64,000 nucleotides of DNA, from positions 24,171,501 to 24,235,500 of the forward strand of contig NW_024466512.1 in assembly GCF_017591425.1 (NCBI RefSeq). The letters are read 5' to 3'. Shown here piece after piece: positions 12,600-61,259 of the stretch. The first letter of the stretch is position 1; each line of letters opens with the position of its first letter. The notes under the pieces were generated by a model. The model saw only the letters and a program-made list of their open reading frames with translations. It was not told the DNA's origin and did not search any database. The position numbers were made by a program, and so were the translations under genes. This DNA comes from Ochotona curzoniae (lineage: Eukaryota; Chordata; Mammalia; Lagomorpha; Ochotonidae).

Positions 12600-13004
12600 C
12601 CGCTGCAAGGGCGCTGTGCGCACCTGCTCGGGATGCAGCGGGTGGGCTCGTCGCCGGGTTGAGGAGGTGCGGGACTCACGGGCTACTCAGGAACGCAGAG
12701 CCCCTCAGCCCCTCCCGCTGCACTGGGGGCTCCAGGGAGCTCAGAGAAGCAGCAGCTGTCTCGGCCCCCAGCAGTTCCCCCCCGCGACTCCCCAGTCGGG
12801 GACTTCCCGGGCGGGCTCCCCAGCCCCCCGCGCTGCCTCCTGTCCCGCTGGGGCGTCCTGTCCCTGGCGGAGGGCCGGCCGGGCGAGACTCCCGCCCACT
12901 CGTGGCCCGCCCGGGGGCGGTGCCTGCGGGGCCTTGGCCGGGGCCGGCTGGGGGCTGAGGGCCACGGAGACTGGCAGATAAAAGGGCCCCGGGGCGCCCC
13001 GGGA
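12600..13004 (+). promoter_or_regulatory. LOXL4 promoter, GC/CpG-rich with TATA-like box
   Basis: Base composition changes here to very GC-rich with frequent CpG, unlike the flanks, which suggests a CpG island. A TATA-like GATAAAAG lies at about 12977-12984, and a GC-rich stretch leads into the predicted first exon. A transcription start 25-30 bases downstream of the TATA-like box would fall near 13003-13012. The promoter assignment is inferred from composition, the box, and the splice donor at 13059 upstream of the LOXL4 start codon. Confidence 0.65.
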
Positions 13005-13058
13005 GGCCCGTTCCCGCCGCTCCACCCGGCCCAGCCCTGGACCGTCCACGTTCCACCG
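13005..13058 (+). other. LOXL4: LOXL4 exon 1, non-coding 5' UTR (start approximate)
   Basis: The end is set by a good splice donor, CCACCG followed by GTGAGC, at 13059. The left edge is only an estimate from the TATA-like box. The family gene also begins with an untranslated exon in human. No ATG precedes the donor in the proposed exon. Other transcription starts within the GC-rich block cannot be excluded. Confidence 0.6.
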
Positions 13059-15742
13059 GTGAGCCCCAGCCTGGCTGGCCCCTGGGTCTGCCTCTTGCTG
13101 TGCTGCCTGTCCATCCTTCTGTCTCTCTGAGGGTTTCTGGAGGCTGGAGGCTGGGGGCTGGTAGGGATGGAGTCCCGTGCGCGGCCGGCTTGGCCCCCTT
13201 GCGACTGAGCTGGGGAGCTTGGTGGGTGGCCCGCGCCCTGATCTCTGATGCCTGTGCGCCTGCTTGGAGAACAGGCTGTGTTCTCTGCCTTCCTACCCAG
13301 GGAGGGGCTGGGGAAGGCCAAGGTGGTTCAGGTGTCCGCTCCTGTGACTGGGACAACAAAGGCCAGAATAGGGCAGGCGGTGCTGGGGTGAGAGGAGGAA
13401 TTAAGCGTTGCAGTTTCCAGCCTGGAAAGTGGCAGTGCTACCAAACAGGATAACGGGCTGAATACCCAAGGAGCTTCAGGGAAGGGGTTGTGGGGGACTG
13501 CCCCGCCCCAGAAAAGCACCCTCAGGATCTATGTTCAACACCTTTGGGCTATTGCCCGCCTGCAGCCCTCCCTCCCAGACCAGAGCCCCAGCGCAGGTCA
13601 GCAGGTGCCACTTCCGCCTGAGCTGGCAGCATCCCGGGACTGTCACTTGGTGGCACTGGGTGCTGGCACTCACCCCAGCACCCTAACACCACCGCCGGGC
13701 TCCTTAATCAGCCAGTCACAGGGTGGAATTTCATTCAGCTCCCAGCTTCCCTTTCTTGTTCTTCCTCTCCCCGCATGGGTTTGAAATCCAGCTTGTAGCC
13801 AGGCTGCTTGGATTTGAATCCTGCGTGGGCAATGAACGTCTCATTTTTCCCATTTTTTTCATCTGTAAAGGGGAAAGAAGGATTCAGTCAATATTTCTGC
13901 ATTTATCATTATCCTCACCTCCTTCTCTACTGCACCCCCCACCCTTCCCTCGCTCATCATGCTCTTGCTTCCCTTCAGAAAGCAACTGTCAGCTGTGGAG
14001 GCTGCTTCCTTCTCTCCGGCTGACTTTGCAAGCCGGGTCCCCTCATGTGCCCAGGCCTAAGGGAACAGGTGTGTGGCATTAGGAAGCCCACACACAAAGT
14101 GCTAGGAAGCTAGGGGAGGTCTCTATGAAGGGGTGTTTGAACTGGGTGCTGACAGCTGCTGGGAGCTTAACAGCCTGAGTTAGAGGGGGAGGGTACTCCA
14201 GGTAGGAGAATGAGGGCACAGGTGTGACAGCTGGGTGATGCACACAATGCTTGGGGGACATAGTGAGAAGGCAAATTTGAGACAACGGGAGTACTGCAGT
14301 TGGGAAAGGCCAAGGAGAGGGGCTCCCTCTGAGTGCACCTGACTTCTAGTGCCAGCTGCTGCCTGTCCACCTCTTGGTGGCTTTTCAGGAAAGGGGACTG
14401 CCCTGGCCTGGAATCCAGGGCCTTGAAACAGAAGCCCAGCCCTGGTGGGGAGGGAAGCTCCTGACCTGGAACTGTCTCCAGCCTCCAAGCTGTGGACACT
14501 GAAGCTACAAGCCAGGGTGGACCTGTGCAGCCCTTCCCAAACAATCCAGGTGGAGGAATTCCCCAATACCACTGCCACCCCTAATTTTACATGTATCACA
14601 GCTGAGACTTCACCAAGGAGACCCCTGACTCCAGGCTCGCAACCCTGTGAGGGAAGGGCCAGAGCTTCCTGACTCCCGAGGGTGCTGGGGCCTGGGGCCA
14701 TTGCTCAGTCCAGACCCCATGTGACCACTGCATCCTGGCAGCTGGGGGCCCTCAGCCAACCCTCCCCTCCTTGCTTGTTTTCTGGGGAATGTCCCTACTC
14801 AAGGCAACTTTAGCTTGGGCCTGTCCCAGGCTGTCCCCCTCCTTCATAGGGAAGCTCAGAGGAGGCAACGGAACCGTGAAGCAGCAGAGAGCAACAGTCA
14901 TGACTGATTGGAAGCTCTCACTTTGCACCCTGTGTGTTTGTTTCTGAGACTATTGATGACCTCTGTATTAACTTTAAAAATTAAGAAAACCGCATTGTTC
15001 CTGATAGAAACATGAGCGCTGCTTGTGGGGACAGGCTCCAGGGACTCAGAGCAAGGAGTGACATGAAGAAAACAGTTTTTAAGTTGGGAAAGGGAGCCCA
15101 GGAGGGTACCCAGTGGGGAGAAAGTTTGTCGTGAGAATGCCATGGCAGCAGTTCACAGCCCTGGGGAGGGGGAGAATGGGATGCTGGAGGGTGTGGCACA
15201 GGGCTCCAGGGACATGAAAGCAGGCAGTCTGACCCCCCAGTCTACAGTCTTTAGCACCGTATTATGCCACAACCCATCTATGCAGCCAGTTCCTGCTTCC
15301 ACACCTGGCACCACTCTGGGTGCTGGAGACACAGCACACAGTCCCCAACCCCATGGGCCTCCACTCCTCAGCCCCATGTGGATCCTTCCAAGACAAGTCC
15401 ACTCCACTCAGCCCTGCCCTCTCTGAGTCAGATACCACCCCTATACTCAGTGGTACCTACAGCCATGGCTGGAGGATGTCATTGGGTACCTGAGCCCAAA
15501 GAGCTTTCCAACTTTACTTTAGAGATAAAGTTTGAAAGCTTTGCCCAGCAAATAAGCCTTTCCTATTCAGTTGTCCATGCACTAGTCTATCATGAAGGGA
15601 ACATTTGCACACCTGATCGGGATAGCGCAGCTGGGCATCTCACACCCATGGGGAGGGGTAGGCAAACTGCTCTTCCAACCTGTGTGTGCCACAGAGGTCT
15701 ATGCTCGGGGTAGAGTGGTGATCCGTCATGTTTATTCCACAG
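13059..15742 (+). other. LOXL4: LOXL4 intron 1
   Basis: Non-coding. The first part is still GC-rich and may contain promoter-proximal control sequence. I see an old MIR-like stretch (about 13790-13875) and an ancient L2/MIR-type fragment near 15290-15370, and otherwise no recognisable element. Short open frames here have no family resemblance. Confidence 0.8.
13790..13875 (+). repeat. MIR-like ancient SINE
   Basis: GGATTTGAATCCTGCGTGGG, then TTTCATCTGTAAAGGGGAAA, matches the MIR core order. Diverged copy in LOXL4 intron 1. Confidence 0.55.
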
Positions 15743-15772
15743 GTGCCTTGGCCCCAACTGACTGAAGCCGCC

Positions 15773-29446
<13,674 letters not shown>

Positions 29447-30585
29447 AGCCATTCCTGCACACTCCTAGCTGCTGCCCACATATCAACACCAGATACCTCA
29501 GCTGACTGGAGCCATGTCCTTCACAGATGCCTCATTCACAGGCAACGGGGCCGGGGCCAAGGGACACCAAGAATCTGCTCAGGAAGCCTTTTGAAGTCAA
29601 GATGACCAAACCAGGATGGTACTGCTCCCTTAGGGTAGCCATGGGCCTCTCTCCTCTAAGGGCCTGTGGCCTATGGCCTCCATGCTTTGGACAGCTGAGC
29701 TTCTCTTCCACAAGACCTAATCCTTCCTGGATCTTGCCAGAGTTCTGGATTCAGGACCAATGCCCCATCTAAGTGGTTCCTTGTGAATGACTTGGAGGAT
29801 TTGAGAAGAGAGGACTCGAATACACAGGAGACCAGGAGAAGGGGTTATCTCACCGCTAGCAGCACAGAGCAACACTGTGTCAGAGTCACAAGTACCAGCA
29901 AAGCTGATGCATTTAGCCCTCCCTGTACTGGTCCCCATTCAGAACTCCCCTCTACTAAGAGTCTGTTTTTTCAGCAGTCTTAACTTTATCCTGTTGCACA
30001 CAGGGGTGTTCCTACCACCCATGAAAGCTTAGGCCTCAGGCAGACCCTGACCTCCTGATGGAACAACATCACCAGTTACTGAGCGCTTGAGAGGGACAAG
30101 CTTCATGGCCAGACAGGTCTTTTGTGCAGGGCAGCAAAAGGTGGTTAAGCAGAAAGACCGTGGAGGTAATAGGGACCTCAGCCCCTGTCAGGGCCCTATC
30201 AAGGGGAAAACAAAGTCTTGTATGACCTGAAGATGATCTGGTCCCTCTCAGGACCACCACGCGGTTCAGGATTGGCCTAGACTTCAGATCTCAACCAAAG
30301 AACTTTGCATTGAATGAGTTTTTGTAACGGAGAGAACATCGGTCCATCAAGCCACTCATCTCTATGGGAACATGAATACAGGTCTGATAATAGAGTGAGG
30401 GGTGAAAGACTGGAGAAATCAGAAGGGGGAAGATTTAGCTTAGTCAAGGATTGAACCAAGGAAAAGCCATTACCCTGCTTGGCATGACTGCACTATGCTC
30501 TTGCTCAGGTATAAAATTCCGTGGTCATCTTGGACATGATTCTTGATTTCTTTTTCCTTTGAGAAACATTTAAAAAATGATCCTT

Positions 30586-30914
30586 GGGCCCGGCGCGGTG
30601 GCGCAAGTGGTTAAAGGTCCTCGCCTTGCACGCCCGGGATCCCATATGGGCGCCGGTTCTAATCCCGGCAGCCCCGCTTCCCTTCCAGCTCCCTGCCTGT
30701 GGCCTGGGAAAGCAGTCGAGGACGGCCCAAAGCTTTGGGACCCTGCACCCGCGTGGGAGACCCGGAAGAGGCTCCTGGCTTCGGATCGGCATAGTATCGG
30801 CCCGTTGCGCTCACTTGGGGAGTGAATCATCGGATGGAAGATCTTCCTCTCTGTCTCTCCTCTCTGTATATCCGCCTTTCCAATGAAAAAATAATAAAAA
30901 TAAATCTTTAAAAA
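30586..30914 (+). mobile_element. Young full-length CSINE in the LOXL4 3' UTR
   Basis: Near-consensus copy from GGGCCCGGCGCGGTGG to an A-rich tail, with tRNA-like A and B box regions (GGTGGCGCAAGTGGTTAAAG, GGTTCTAATCCC). It is flanked by a perfect 14-base target-site duplication, AAAAAATGATCCTT, at 30572-30585 and 30915-30928. The sequence resembles pika-type copies, which is the main basis for the organism guess. Confidence 0.95.
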
Positions 30915-30950
30915 AAAAAATGATCCTTATAGGTGTGACCCCCTACTGTC

Positions 30951-30956
30951 AATAAA
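30951..30956 (+). terminator. LOXL4 poly(A) signal AATAAA
   Basis: Canonical hexamer with a GT-rich downstream region. Two more AATAAA hexamers lie at 30893-30898 and 30899-30904 in the A-rich tail of the inserted SINE, so an earlier cleavage site is possible. Confidence 0.7.
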
Positions 30957-30975
30957 GGTGGCTCATTATGGACCG

Positions 30976-33188
30976 TTATGAAAACAAGAGCAGCTGTGGT
31001 TGCCAGCACATTAACTCTACCCTTTTTCACAGCACATGACATATAAAGTACTCATGACAACTCCAGGAGGTTTCTCAAATCAGGTATTATCCTATTATCT
31101 ACTTCCCAGTTACCCTTCCCAGGTTCAAGGCTGAAACAGGGGTTGGAAAGGCTAGGAGATGAAAAGTAAGAACAACAAAGGTGAAAACTAAGGATTGGAA
31201 ACTTTTGTAACAGAGGTTCCAAAGCCAGAAGGAAGGGTACCAGGTAACTTCATAACAGCATTCCCCTCCCCATATCCTAAGAATTGCCCTTTCCTTAGGA
31301 AGTAAAAAAAAAAGACATGTTCTTAGGGTTTCCTCTATGAATACAAGGGAGTGCTTTCTCCCTTTTCCTTTACCTACTCTCACTCTTCATCTCCTTCCTT
31401 AGGCAAATGAAGCATTATATTTTGGCATGGCAGTTTAGGTAAACAAGGGAAGGACTGATTTCCTGTTGGATTCAGCAAACACCTTCCAAACAGTAACGAC
31501 ATTATACTCATACATGCAGCTACTGGCCTGTGCAGGGAGGCGCAGCTCATGGGTGAGGTGTGGCAAGAGCTGACTAGGTTTGGGTATGGAGGTTACCCTC
31601 AGCTTCTCGTTGGATCTGGTTTCCAAGAGGGCTACAAAAAGCAGACCAGGCAGAGAGCCATCAGCTCTGGTGTCAGTCTTGCTGCCCACTTCACGTCTGA
31701 TGGGTGCAGCCAGTTCTAATTCCTGGAAAAAGCTGCACAAAGGTTGTGCTGTTATACCTCTGAGTTGGAAGGGAAGACCATGGGAAGACTGACGGCTGGC
31801 AGAGCTTACCACCAGATGAGGGATATTAACAGAATCTCAATCGACAAATCCCAAACAGAACCCAAAACCTCAGAAGACTTTTACTTTGCATACTTTAGTC
31901 TGTGACATTATAATGCTAGGAACCTCCACTAACTCATTAGAAGCCTAACCTACCTCTGTTCTATATTAGGATTCATGGGGAGTATGCCTTTCTACTATAA
32001 ATTCCAGGTGATCATGGATTTAGATGTTTCATGTACATGAAATGTTACATGACCAGCAGACTGTATTAACTGTCTTCCTAGATATCCCACAATGGAGCCA
32101 GGAACAGCTATTGGACACTTTCCAACTAAGTCAGCTTATGAAGACATGGGTTTAGATATGGCCAGATTGGTTCCCCTTTGGACAAGCCTGAGGTAACGTG
32201 TACTGGGTAGACTGTCTCATCTCCAGTAGATCAACCCAAACTACTGGAGACTGTAACTAAAGAGCATTCTCTGCTGATTATCAAATGAAAAGGGGAACAG
32301 GCTACTGGTACAGAGTATTAGAATGAAAATAAAAATAATAAAAGTAATTTCGCAAAATCATGAGAACTACTAAAAATGTGGAGAATAAACTTGGGACTAT
32401 GTATACCATCAACAATGTTCTTCAAAGCTAAATACAGTCAGAGGGGGGAAGCCCCATCTCGGGGAAGTGATAGGGACAGTCATCTCTTCATCGCTGCTCA
32501 AGGCCACTGTTAGACTTGTAGAAGAATCAAAACAGAACAAGGGTTTACATCAGAGGTATACCACTAACTATGAAGCCATGCTGCAGCTCCCTATCTTATC
32601 TTTCAAATGCAGCCATACTGCCCAAGACATCTACCTATGATAGCAAAGTCTGTTCTATGAAAATAGTGAGCACAAGTTCTGCAGCTGTTAGCTAAAGAGG
32701 GGGCCCTGGTCTTAGCTATAGAGACAGAGAACCAACAGAATGACTTATTTAGTCCCCCAAGCTTGACATGGAAGCAACAAAAGAGAATAAAAAAAGCTGG
32801 CAGAACTGACCAAGGATGAGAATACTAGGAAACAGTGAGAAGCCTATCAGACTGGACTAGCAGCAGGAATAGGTGGGTCAGGACTAAGACCCAAGTCTGG
32901 GGTCCGCTGAGGAATATCTGAGCTGAGCCCCATTCTCCCATGTTATAAGCAATGCTGATGATCCATCAGTCATGGTTACTAAATCACAGCATGAAACTCC
33001 TGCCCAAGTTTAAGAGTGGGACACTACTTCTTGCCACCTCAGCACAGAAGGTCTAGCACTGCCATTTTTTGAGTGCAGAATTACTTTCCCCAAATACTGA
33101 GGATGCAGATATGAGATGGGTAGCGGCTGATTTGGGGGTTCTGACTTGTCCATGTCCTTCAGGAAGTCTCTCTCGCTGCCTAGGGATG
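30976..33188. other. Intergenic strip between convergent LOXL4 and R3HCC1L
   Basis: No coding frame of recognisable family, no SINE and no tandem repeat was found in this stretch. Weak old MIR-like sequence may be present near 31040-31110. The two genes end toward each other here. Confidence 0.75.
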
Positions 33189-33194
33189 TTTATT
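33189..33194 (-). terminator. Candidate distal poly(A) signal for R3HCC1L
   Basis: AATAAA on the minus strand. The alternative upstream candidate is ATTAAA at 33553-33558. No sequence feature decides between them. Confidence 0.4.
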
Positions 33195-33534
33195 TTATCC
33201 TGGCTGCTCATCACTACGACGGATGGGCTGATGCTTCTTGCCAGGTGACTCTGGCAAGGCTATGGAGAGCATACCAAGAACATTCTGTGGGCCACATGTT
33301 TTCTGCAGGATGTTAAGACCTGACAGAGATGGGAAAAGGCAATAGGTTGGGGAAGGAGTGCCCAAAAAGATAAGGGGAGAGGAGCTACCACATACCCATC
33401 CAGGAGCGGTCACTTTCACAGTATGTGCTGGAACAGGGAGATGACTAGCTCTCCACTCAGTGGGTTTAGTAAGGCAGGAAGAGAACTGTTCTCTTATTTG
33501 TGAAAATGATAAGACTGACACATATCAGAGGTGT

Positions 33535-34257
33535 ATACATCATAAAATGGGCTTTAATGTCTCCTTCTTACAACCTGATGTCACTGTTTAAACTGAAACT
33601 GGCACTCAGCTCCCAAGGTTGGCTTACTATGAGTAATGAAGCTGGCACTAGCTGCTATGCAGCCTGGGCAGCCCCAGACACTTAGTTCAATACAGACGCT
33701 GGAGTCCAAATACCCACATCGGCTGCATTTCATCGACTTTGGCGTACTGGAACTGGCAGTGCAGATTCTGTGTATCCCATGTCCACCATACACTATTCTC
33801 TCTCTTTGTAGTGAATGTTCCTTACTTGCTCCCCTCCTATGCCCCATATTGCTGTTTTCAGTTCTGCGAGATACTAGGGAAGGTTCTGCCTTGTGTGGGG
33901 CCTGACTCTCCCATCACTGCAGATATGAATTCTCTGCTTTTCTTCCAGATTATCTTGGTGAACCATGCTAACATGACTTACACTGTCCAGAGGACTCGTG
34001 GAAGCCAAACGTTCCATATTTCTCCCTGGGTGACAGCTCCCTTCCACTCCCACCACAGTAGTACATTCTAGAGAACTGCTTTTAGGAGTGAAGACAGGTA
34101 TCTGTCTTCTTTATATACCCAGTCAGTCTTTGCTCCATCACTTTCAACTCTATAATGGGCACACCTGCATGTGCACAGAGCTCTGGAAAGATCCTCTCAT
34201 CTGAAGCCTAAGAAAACATTTTCCAATCATGAAATTATTTCCTTCTTTGGGTGACAT
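33535..34257 (-). other. R3HCC1L: R3HCC1L 3' UTR (end uncertain)
   Basis: Untranslated sequence after the stop. Two plausible 3' ends are visible on the minus strand: an ATTAAA at 33558-33553, giving a UTR of about 0.7 kb, and an AATAAA at 33194-33189, giving about 1.1 kb. I chose the nearer; both may be used. Confidence 0.5.
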
Positions 34258-57314
<23,057 letters not shown>

Positions 57315-57767
57315 TGCACCAACTCAACCTGCAAGAAAAAGAAAGGATGATTTAATTACCAGGAACTAATTACAACATATTGAACCCATGAGGTAAAGGG
57401 CCTACTAATCCAGCCTACAGATACCTTCAAGTGCAAAAAGAAGCAAAACCTGCCATAAAACTAATTAAGGTGCACATCCCAAGGAGAGCAAGTTCCAAAA
57501 ACAATCATTTTGGATTTTATTCACATATTATCCAGATTTATATTCTTTAAATCATCTACTTTTTAAATAAGTAGCCTTAGTTAGGCTAAATTAAAGTGTA
57601 TCAGAATTCAGTGCTCATGAAACATGATCACCTTTATATTCTAAGAGCTATGGCTTTTACACTGTAGAGTGTAACTAAGGTGAAACCCTCAAAAACCATT
57701 TATGCAACATAAATATATACACAAAAAACAGTGATTTGCTTAATGAATATCCTGAGAGGTAGTAGAT

Positions 57768-57985
57768 ATTACTGCAGGTCCTTGAGTCCCACCACCTATG
57801 TGGGAGACCAGATACAGCTGAGTTCCTGGCTTCAGGCTAGTCCAGCCCCAGCTGTTGTTGGCATTGCAACAAACCAGTGGATGGGTAGAGGACTGATACA
57901 CACACAGGTAGATAGATATGTATATAAGACTATCTAAATAGTTCCAAAAACATATATAGATAGAGATATATCTTTCAAATAAAAA
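57768..57985 (+). mobile_element. CSINE 3' part, plus orientation
   Basis: CAGGTCCTTGAGTCCCACC, TATGTGGGAGACCAGATACA, CAAACCAGTGGATGGGTAGA; the head is missing and the tail has become TA/CA-rich. Confidence 0.75.
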
Positions 57986-58186
57986 GCAAAAAAGAAATCT
58001 AGGAATACTTGCCAAAGAGGCCTAAATGAGAGTATCACAACAATCTTTACCCCTAAAGGATTACTTGCTTGCATTTATAAAAGAGAAAAAAAAAATCTGT
58101 ACTATCTTTCAGTGTTCTTATGCTTCTCCAGAAGCCAGTATCAGAACCAACTGGTACAAATTAAAGTACAATCAAGTTTAACACAA

Positions 58187-58497
58187 GGCCCCAGCGCAGT
58201 AGCCTAGTGGCTGAAGTTCTCGCCTTACATGTGCTAGGATCCCATACGGGTGCCAGTTTGTATCCCAGCTGTTCCATTTCCCTTCCAACTCCCTGCTTGT
58301 GGCCTGGAAAAGCAGTAGAGGACAGCCCAAAGCTTTGGGACCCTACAACCACGTGGGAAACCCAGAAGAAGCTCCTGGCTTCAGATCAGCTCTGCTCTGG
58401 CCGTTGCAGCCACTTGAGGAGTGAACCAGTGGATGCAAAATCTATCATTTCTTCACTCTGTAAATCTGACCTCCCAAGAAAAATAAATAAATATATA
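58187..58497 (+). mobile_element. CSINE (pika-type), plus orientation
   Basis: GGCCCCAGCGCAGTAGCCTA head, CAAAGCTTTGGGACCCTACA, AATAAATAAATATATATAT tail. Confidence 0.9.
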
Positions 58498-59263
58498 TAT
58501 TAGACAAGAAACAGCTCTACTTCTATAGTTCTCCAACGCACATATCAGATAACAAAGCTGTCTCTAAAGCAATTTAAATAAAACTGGACAACTGAAATAC
58601 ACTAAAGAAGACATTTCTATTCAAATAAATGACAAATCGGTCTAGATTAAGCATTCTTCAAGCCCTAAATTCTATGATTTTATTTCTGATTTGCAACAAA
58701 TCAGACTACATATCTGAATTCTTCAAATCACTGAATTCAGGTATACCATAACCAACAGTGTGCTGGTAATTCGGTAACTAGATCTCCAAACGCAGTTTGT
58801 AGTACTGATTGATATTTTTGTTTACATCAATGATGTCAACCGGATGAGTGACTTTTTTGCTTAGGCAGTTGATAGCTTTTGAATAATGGGAGAATATATC
58901 CTCATTTTTTGAGCTATTCACTATATAATAAAGACATGACACATCTGCATTAGCATTTTCTCCATCACTTTATGTCTAGACAATCTTTAAATAATAAATA
59001 AAATCTTGATTTATGGCATTTGCCAATCTCTGCCATGTAAATATACTTACCATGGCTAGTTTCAAACAACCAATGTGATATCATTAAATATGGAATTAAA
59101 GTCCACATAACTACATCCTTACACAGTATTTCAATCATAGAACTACTATATATACTCAATCTTCAAGAACACAGATCATACCAAAATGTAATAAGATCAT
59201 CAGAACATGGTAAGTTTAAGAGTTTACAAATTACCCTTCTAATAGCAAGCCTACATAGTTTAA

Positions 59264-59487
59264 CTTGCCACCCAGGTCCCCGCTTGTGGCCTGGGAAAGC
59301 AGCAGACGTTCAGGCGCCTTGGGACCCTGCACTCACATGGGACACCTGGAAGAAGCTCCTGGTTCCTAGCTTCATATTGGCTCAGTTCTGGCCATTACGA
59401 CCATTTGGGGAATGAGCTAGCAGAGGAAAGATCCTTCTCTCTGTCTCTCCTCTCCAAATCTGCTTCTCATAAAAATAATTAAATCTT
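59264..59487 (+). mobile_element. CSINE, 5' truncated, plus orientation
   Basis: Starts inside the body at about CCCCGCTTGTGGCCTGGGAA and ends ATAATTAAATCTTTAAAAA. Confidence 0.85.
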
Positions 59488-59551
59488 TAAAAATAACTAT
59501 GATTAAAAATTTTTTAAAACTTGTAAAATTTTAAGAACCAGCTCACAGGCC

Positions 59552-59866
59552 AGTGACAGATGCTCCAATTACACCAAAGTCACCCACTGCAATGCTGGCA
59601 TCCCATATGAGTACCAGTTCCTGTCCTGGCTGTTCCATTTCCAATCTAGCATCCTATTAATGTGCCTGGGAAAGCAGGGGAGGATGATCTAAGTACTTGG
59701 GCCCCGCACTCACGTGGAAGATCCAGAGGAAGCTCCTGCTTCCTCACTGAGGAATGGCCTGCTTCCAGCCATGGTGGCTCAGCAGATGAAGACCTCTCTC
59801 TCTCATTCTCTCCCCATCTCTCCTCTCTGTAGCTCTACCTTTAATAAATAAATCTTTAAAAATAAT
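59552..59866 (+). mobile_element. CSINE, plus orientation
   Basis: GCTGGCATCCCATATGAGTA, GGAAAGCAGGGGAGGATGAT, TTTAATAAATAAATCTTTAA. Confidence 0.87.
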
Positions 59867-60838
59867 CCGCAGTCACAAAAAATAAGTAAATAAATAAAAA
59901 AAGTTAAGCATCCCCATCTTTTAGACTTTCAAGATACTGCCAATTTATCTGGTGCTTGTTTTGCAACTACAGTCAACAAAGGTCTTTAAACCAGAGACAG
60001 GGCTGTTCATTTACAATTACAACACTATTACTTAGACCAAAAGTGTCCTACGCAGATATTTACGTAATGTTTTCCGCTTTTTCAATGTACTAAGTGCTTC
60101 TATCAGTCCAATTTGCTTCTTAACTAGAGGTCAGTAATTAGCTTTTTGACGTGCATTTTGTGGCTAATTTATTCTGTATAGGCCATCAGCATGCAATTTT
60201 GTTCAAAGTCATACTTTCTAAAGGAGATGCAAATCTAGACTTCCTTATGATGAACAACTGACTGCTACCTCAAGCCTTTAAAATAACGAGGCCAAATAAT
60301 TTCCTCTATATACTTCAGAAAACTGGGATCATACCTGCACACCTGTCCAACTGTTTCTATAGTTTCAAAATCCCCTTGAAAGAAAATTTGAATAATCATC
60401 TTACCCTCACAAAAGTAAATGAGCACAAAATAAATCAGGCTTTCATTTCATAACACGGCATCGACACTATCTGTCCTATATTTGGTTATCTAAAGCATGG
60501 ATTCCTCTTCAACCACATTCTAGTACTTAAGATACTCACTGGATAATGAACCCATGAACCGATCTGATCTTAATTTAACAAAAGGCTCACTGCGACATTT
60601 GGTATTTCAGAGAAACTACCTCACGGGCATGATGACTACTCATGCTTCTAACAAATACTCTAGGCTTCATTACTTCATTAGTGCATGAGAAACGTCACAA
60701 CTAAACATACATAACTTTTATTCAGAAATAATTTCAAGCCAATGGCTCTAAAACAGAGTACACATCCACCCTTTAATCATATCCACTGACTACAAACATT
60801 CCACCTCACTTGTCATTTGCAATCACACATGTTTTCTC

Positions 60839-60841
<3 letters not shown>

Positions 60842-60895
<54 letters not shown>

Positions 60896-60940
60896 CCCCC
60901 CTCTCTCTCACACATACACTCACACATACACACATATAGA
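60842..60940 (+). repeat. (TC)n microsatellite followed by CA-rich tract
   Basis: About 25 CT/TC units at 60842-60890, a C-rich interruption, then CTCTCTCTCACACATACACT and CA repeats. Confidence 0.97.
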
Positions 60941-61259
60941 TACACCTGAACATTTTGAGGGCAAATTGTAGGCATCATGGTTCTCCTACATATCTGAGCC
61001 TACATCCTAAAAACATTCCTCACATAATCATAATACAGTTAACAATGTCATCAAATCTAACATTGATAAAATTGTTTCTTCTAGCATCAGTACTTTAGTT
61101 TTGTCAGTTTACCCAGCAGTGTCCTTTACAGAATTTCCTTCTCTGATAAAGGTTCCATTGTAGGGTCAGGTACTGCCTTAGTTGCCATGACTTTTTAGTT
61201 TCCAACATTCTGGAACATTTCCAGTCTACTATAGTCTATTATGACACTGACAATATTTT

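Larger units (their letters stand above)
29447..30975 (+). other. LOXL4: LOXL4 3' UTR
   Basis: About 1.5 kb of untranslated sequence from the stop to just past the AATAAA at 30951. A full-length young SINE (30586-30914) makes up a fifth of it. The 3' end is inferred from the poly(A) signal and the GT-rich stretch that follows at about 30990-31005. Confidence 0.75.

Noticed and set aside
12676..13359. Overlapping minus-strand frames of 212-227 codons across the LOXL4 promoter
   Set aside because: Several frames are open at once, because GC-rich DNA has few stop codons. Composition is Pro/Gly/Arg-rich with no domain, and the frames cross the exon 1 donor.
30570..30886. Frames on both strands near 30.6-30.9 kb with the same protein text as frames at 54.0-54.3 kb
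   Set aside because: They are translations of the same young SINE in two places, not a gene family.
33739..34071. A 110-codon plus-strand frame next to the R3HCC1L stop
   Set aside because: It lies in the antisense of the R3HCC1L 3' UTR, has no family match and no promoter or splice context.
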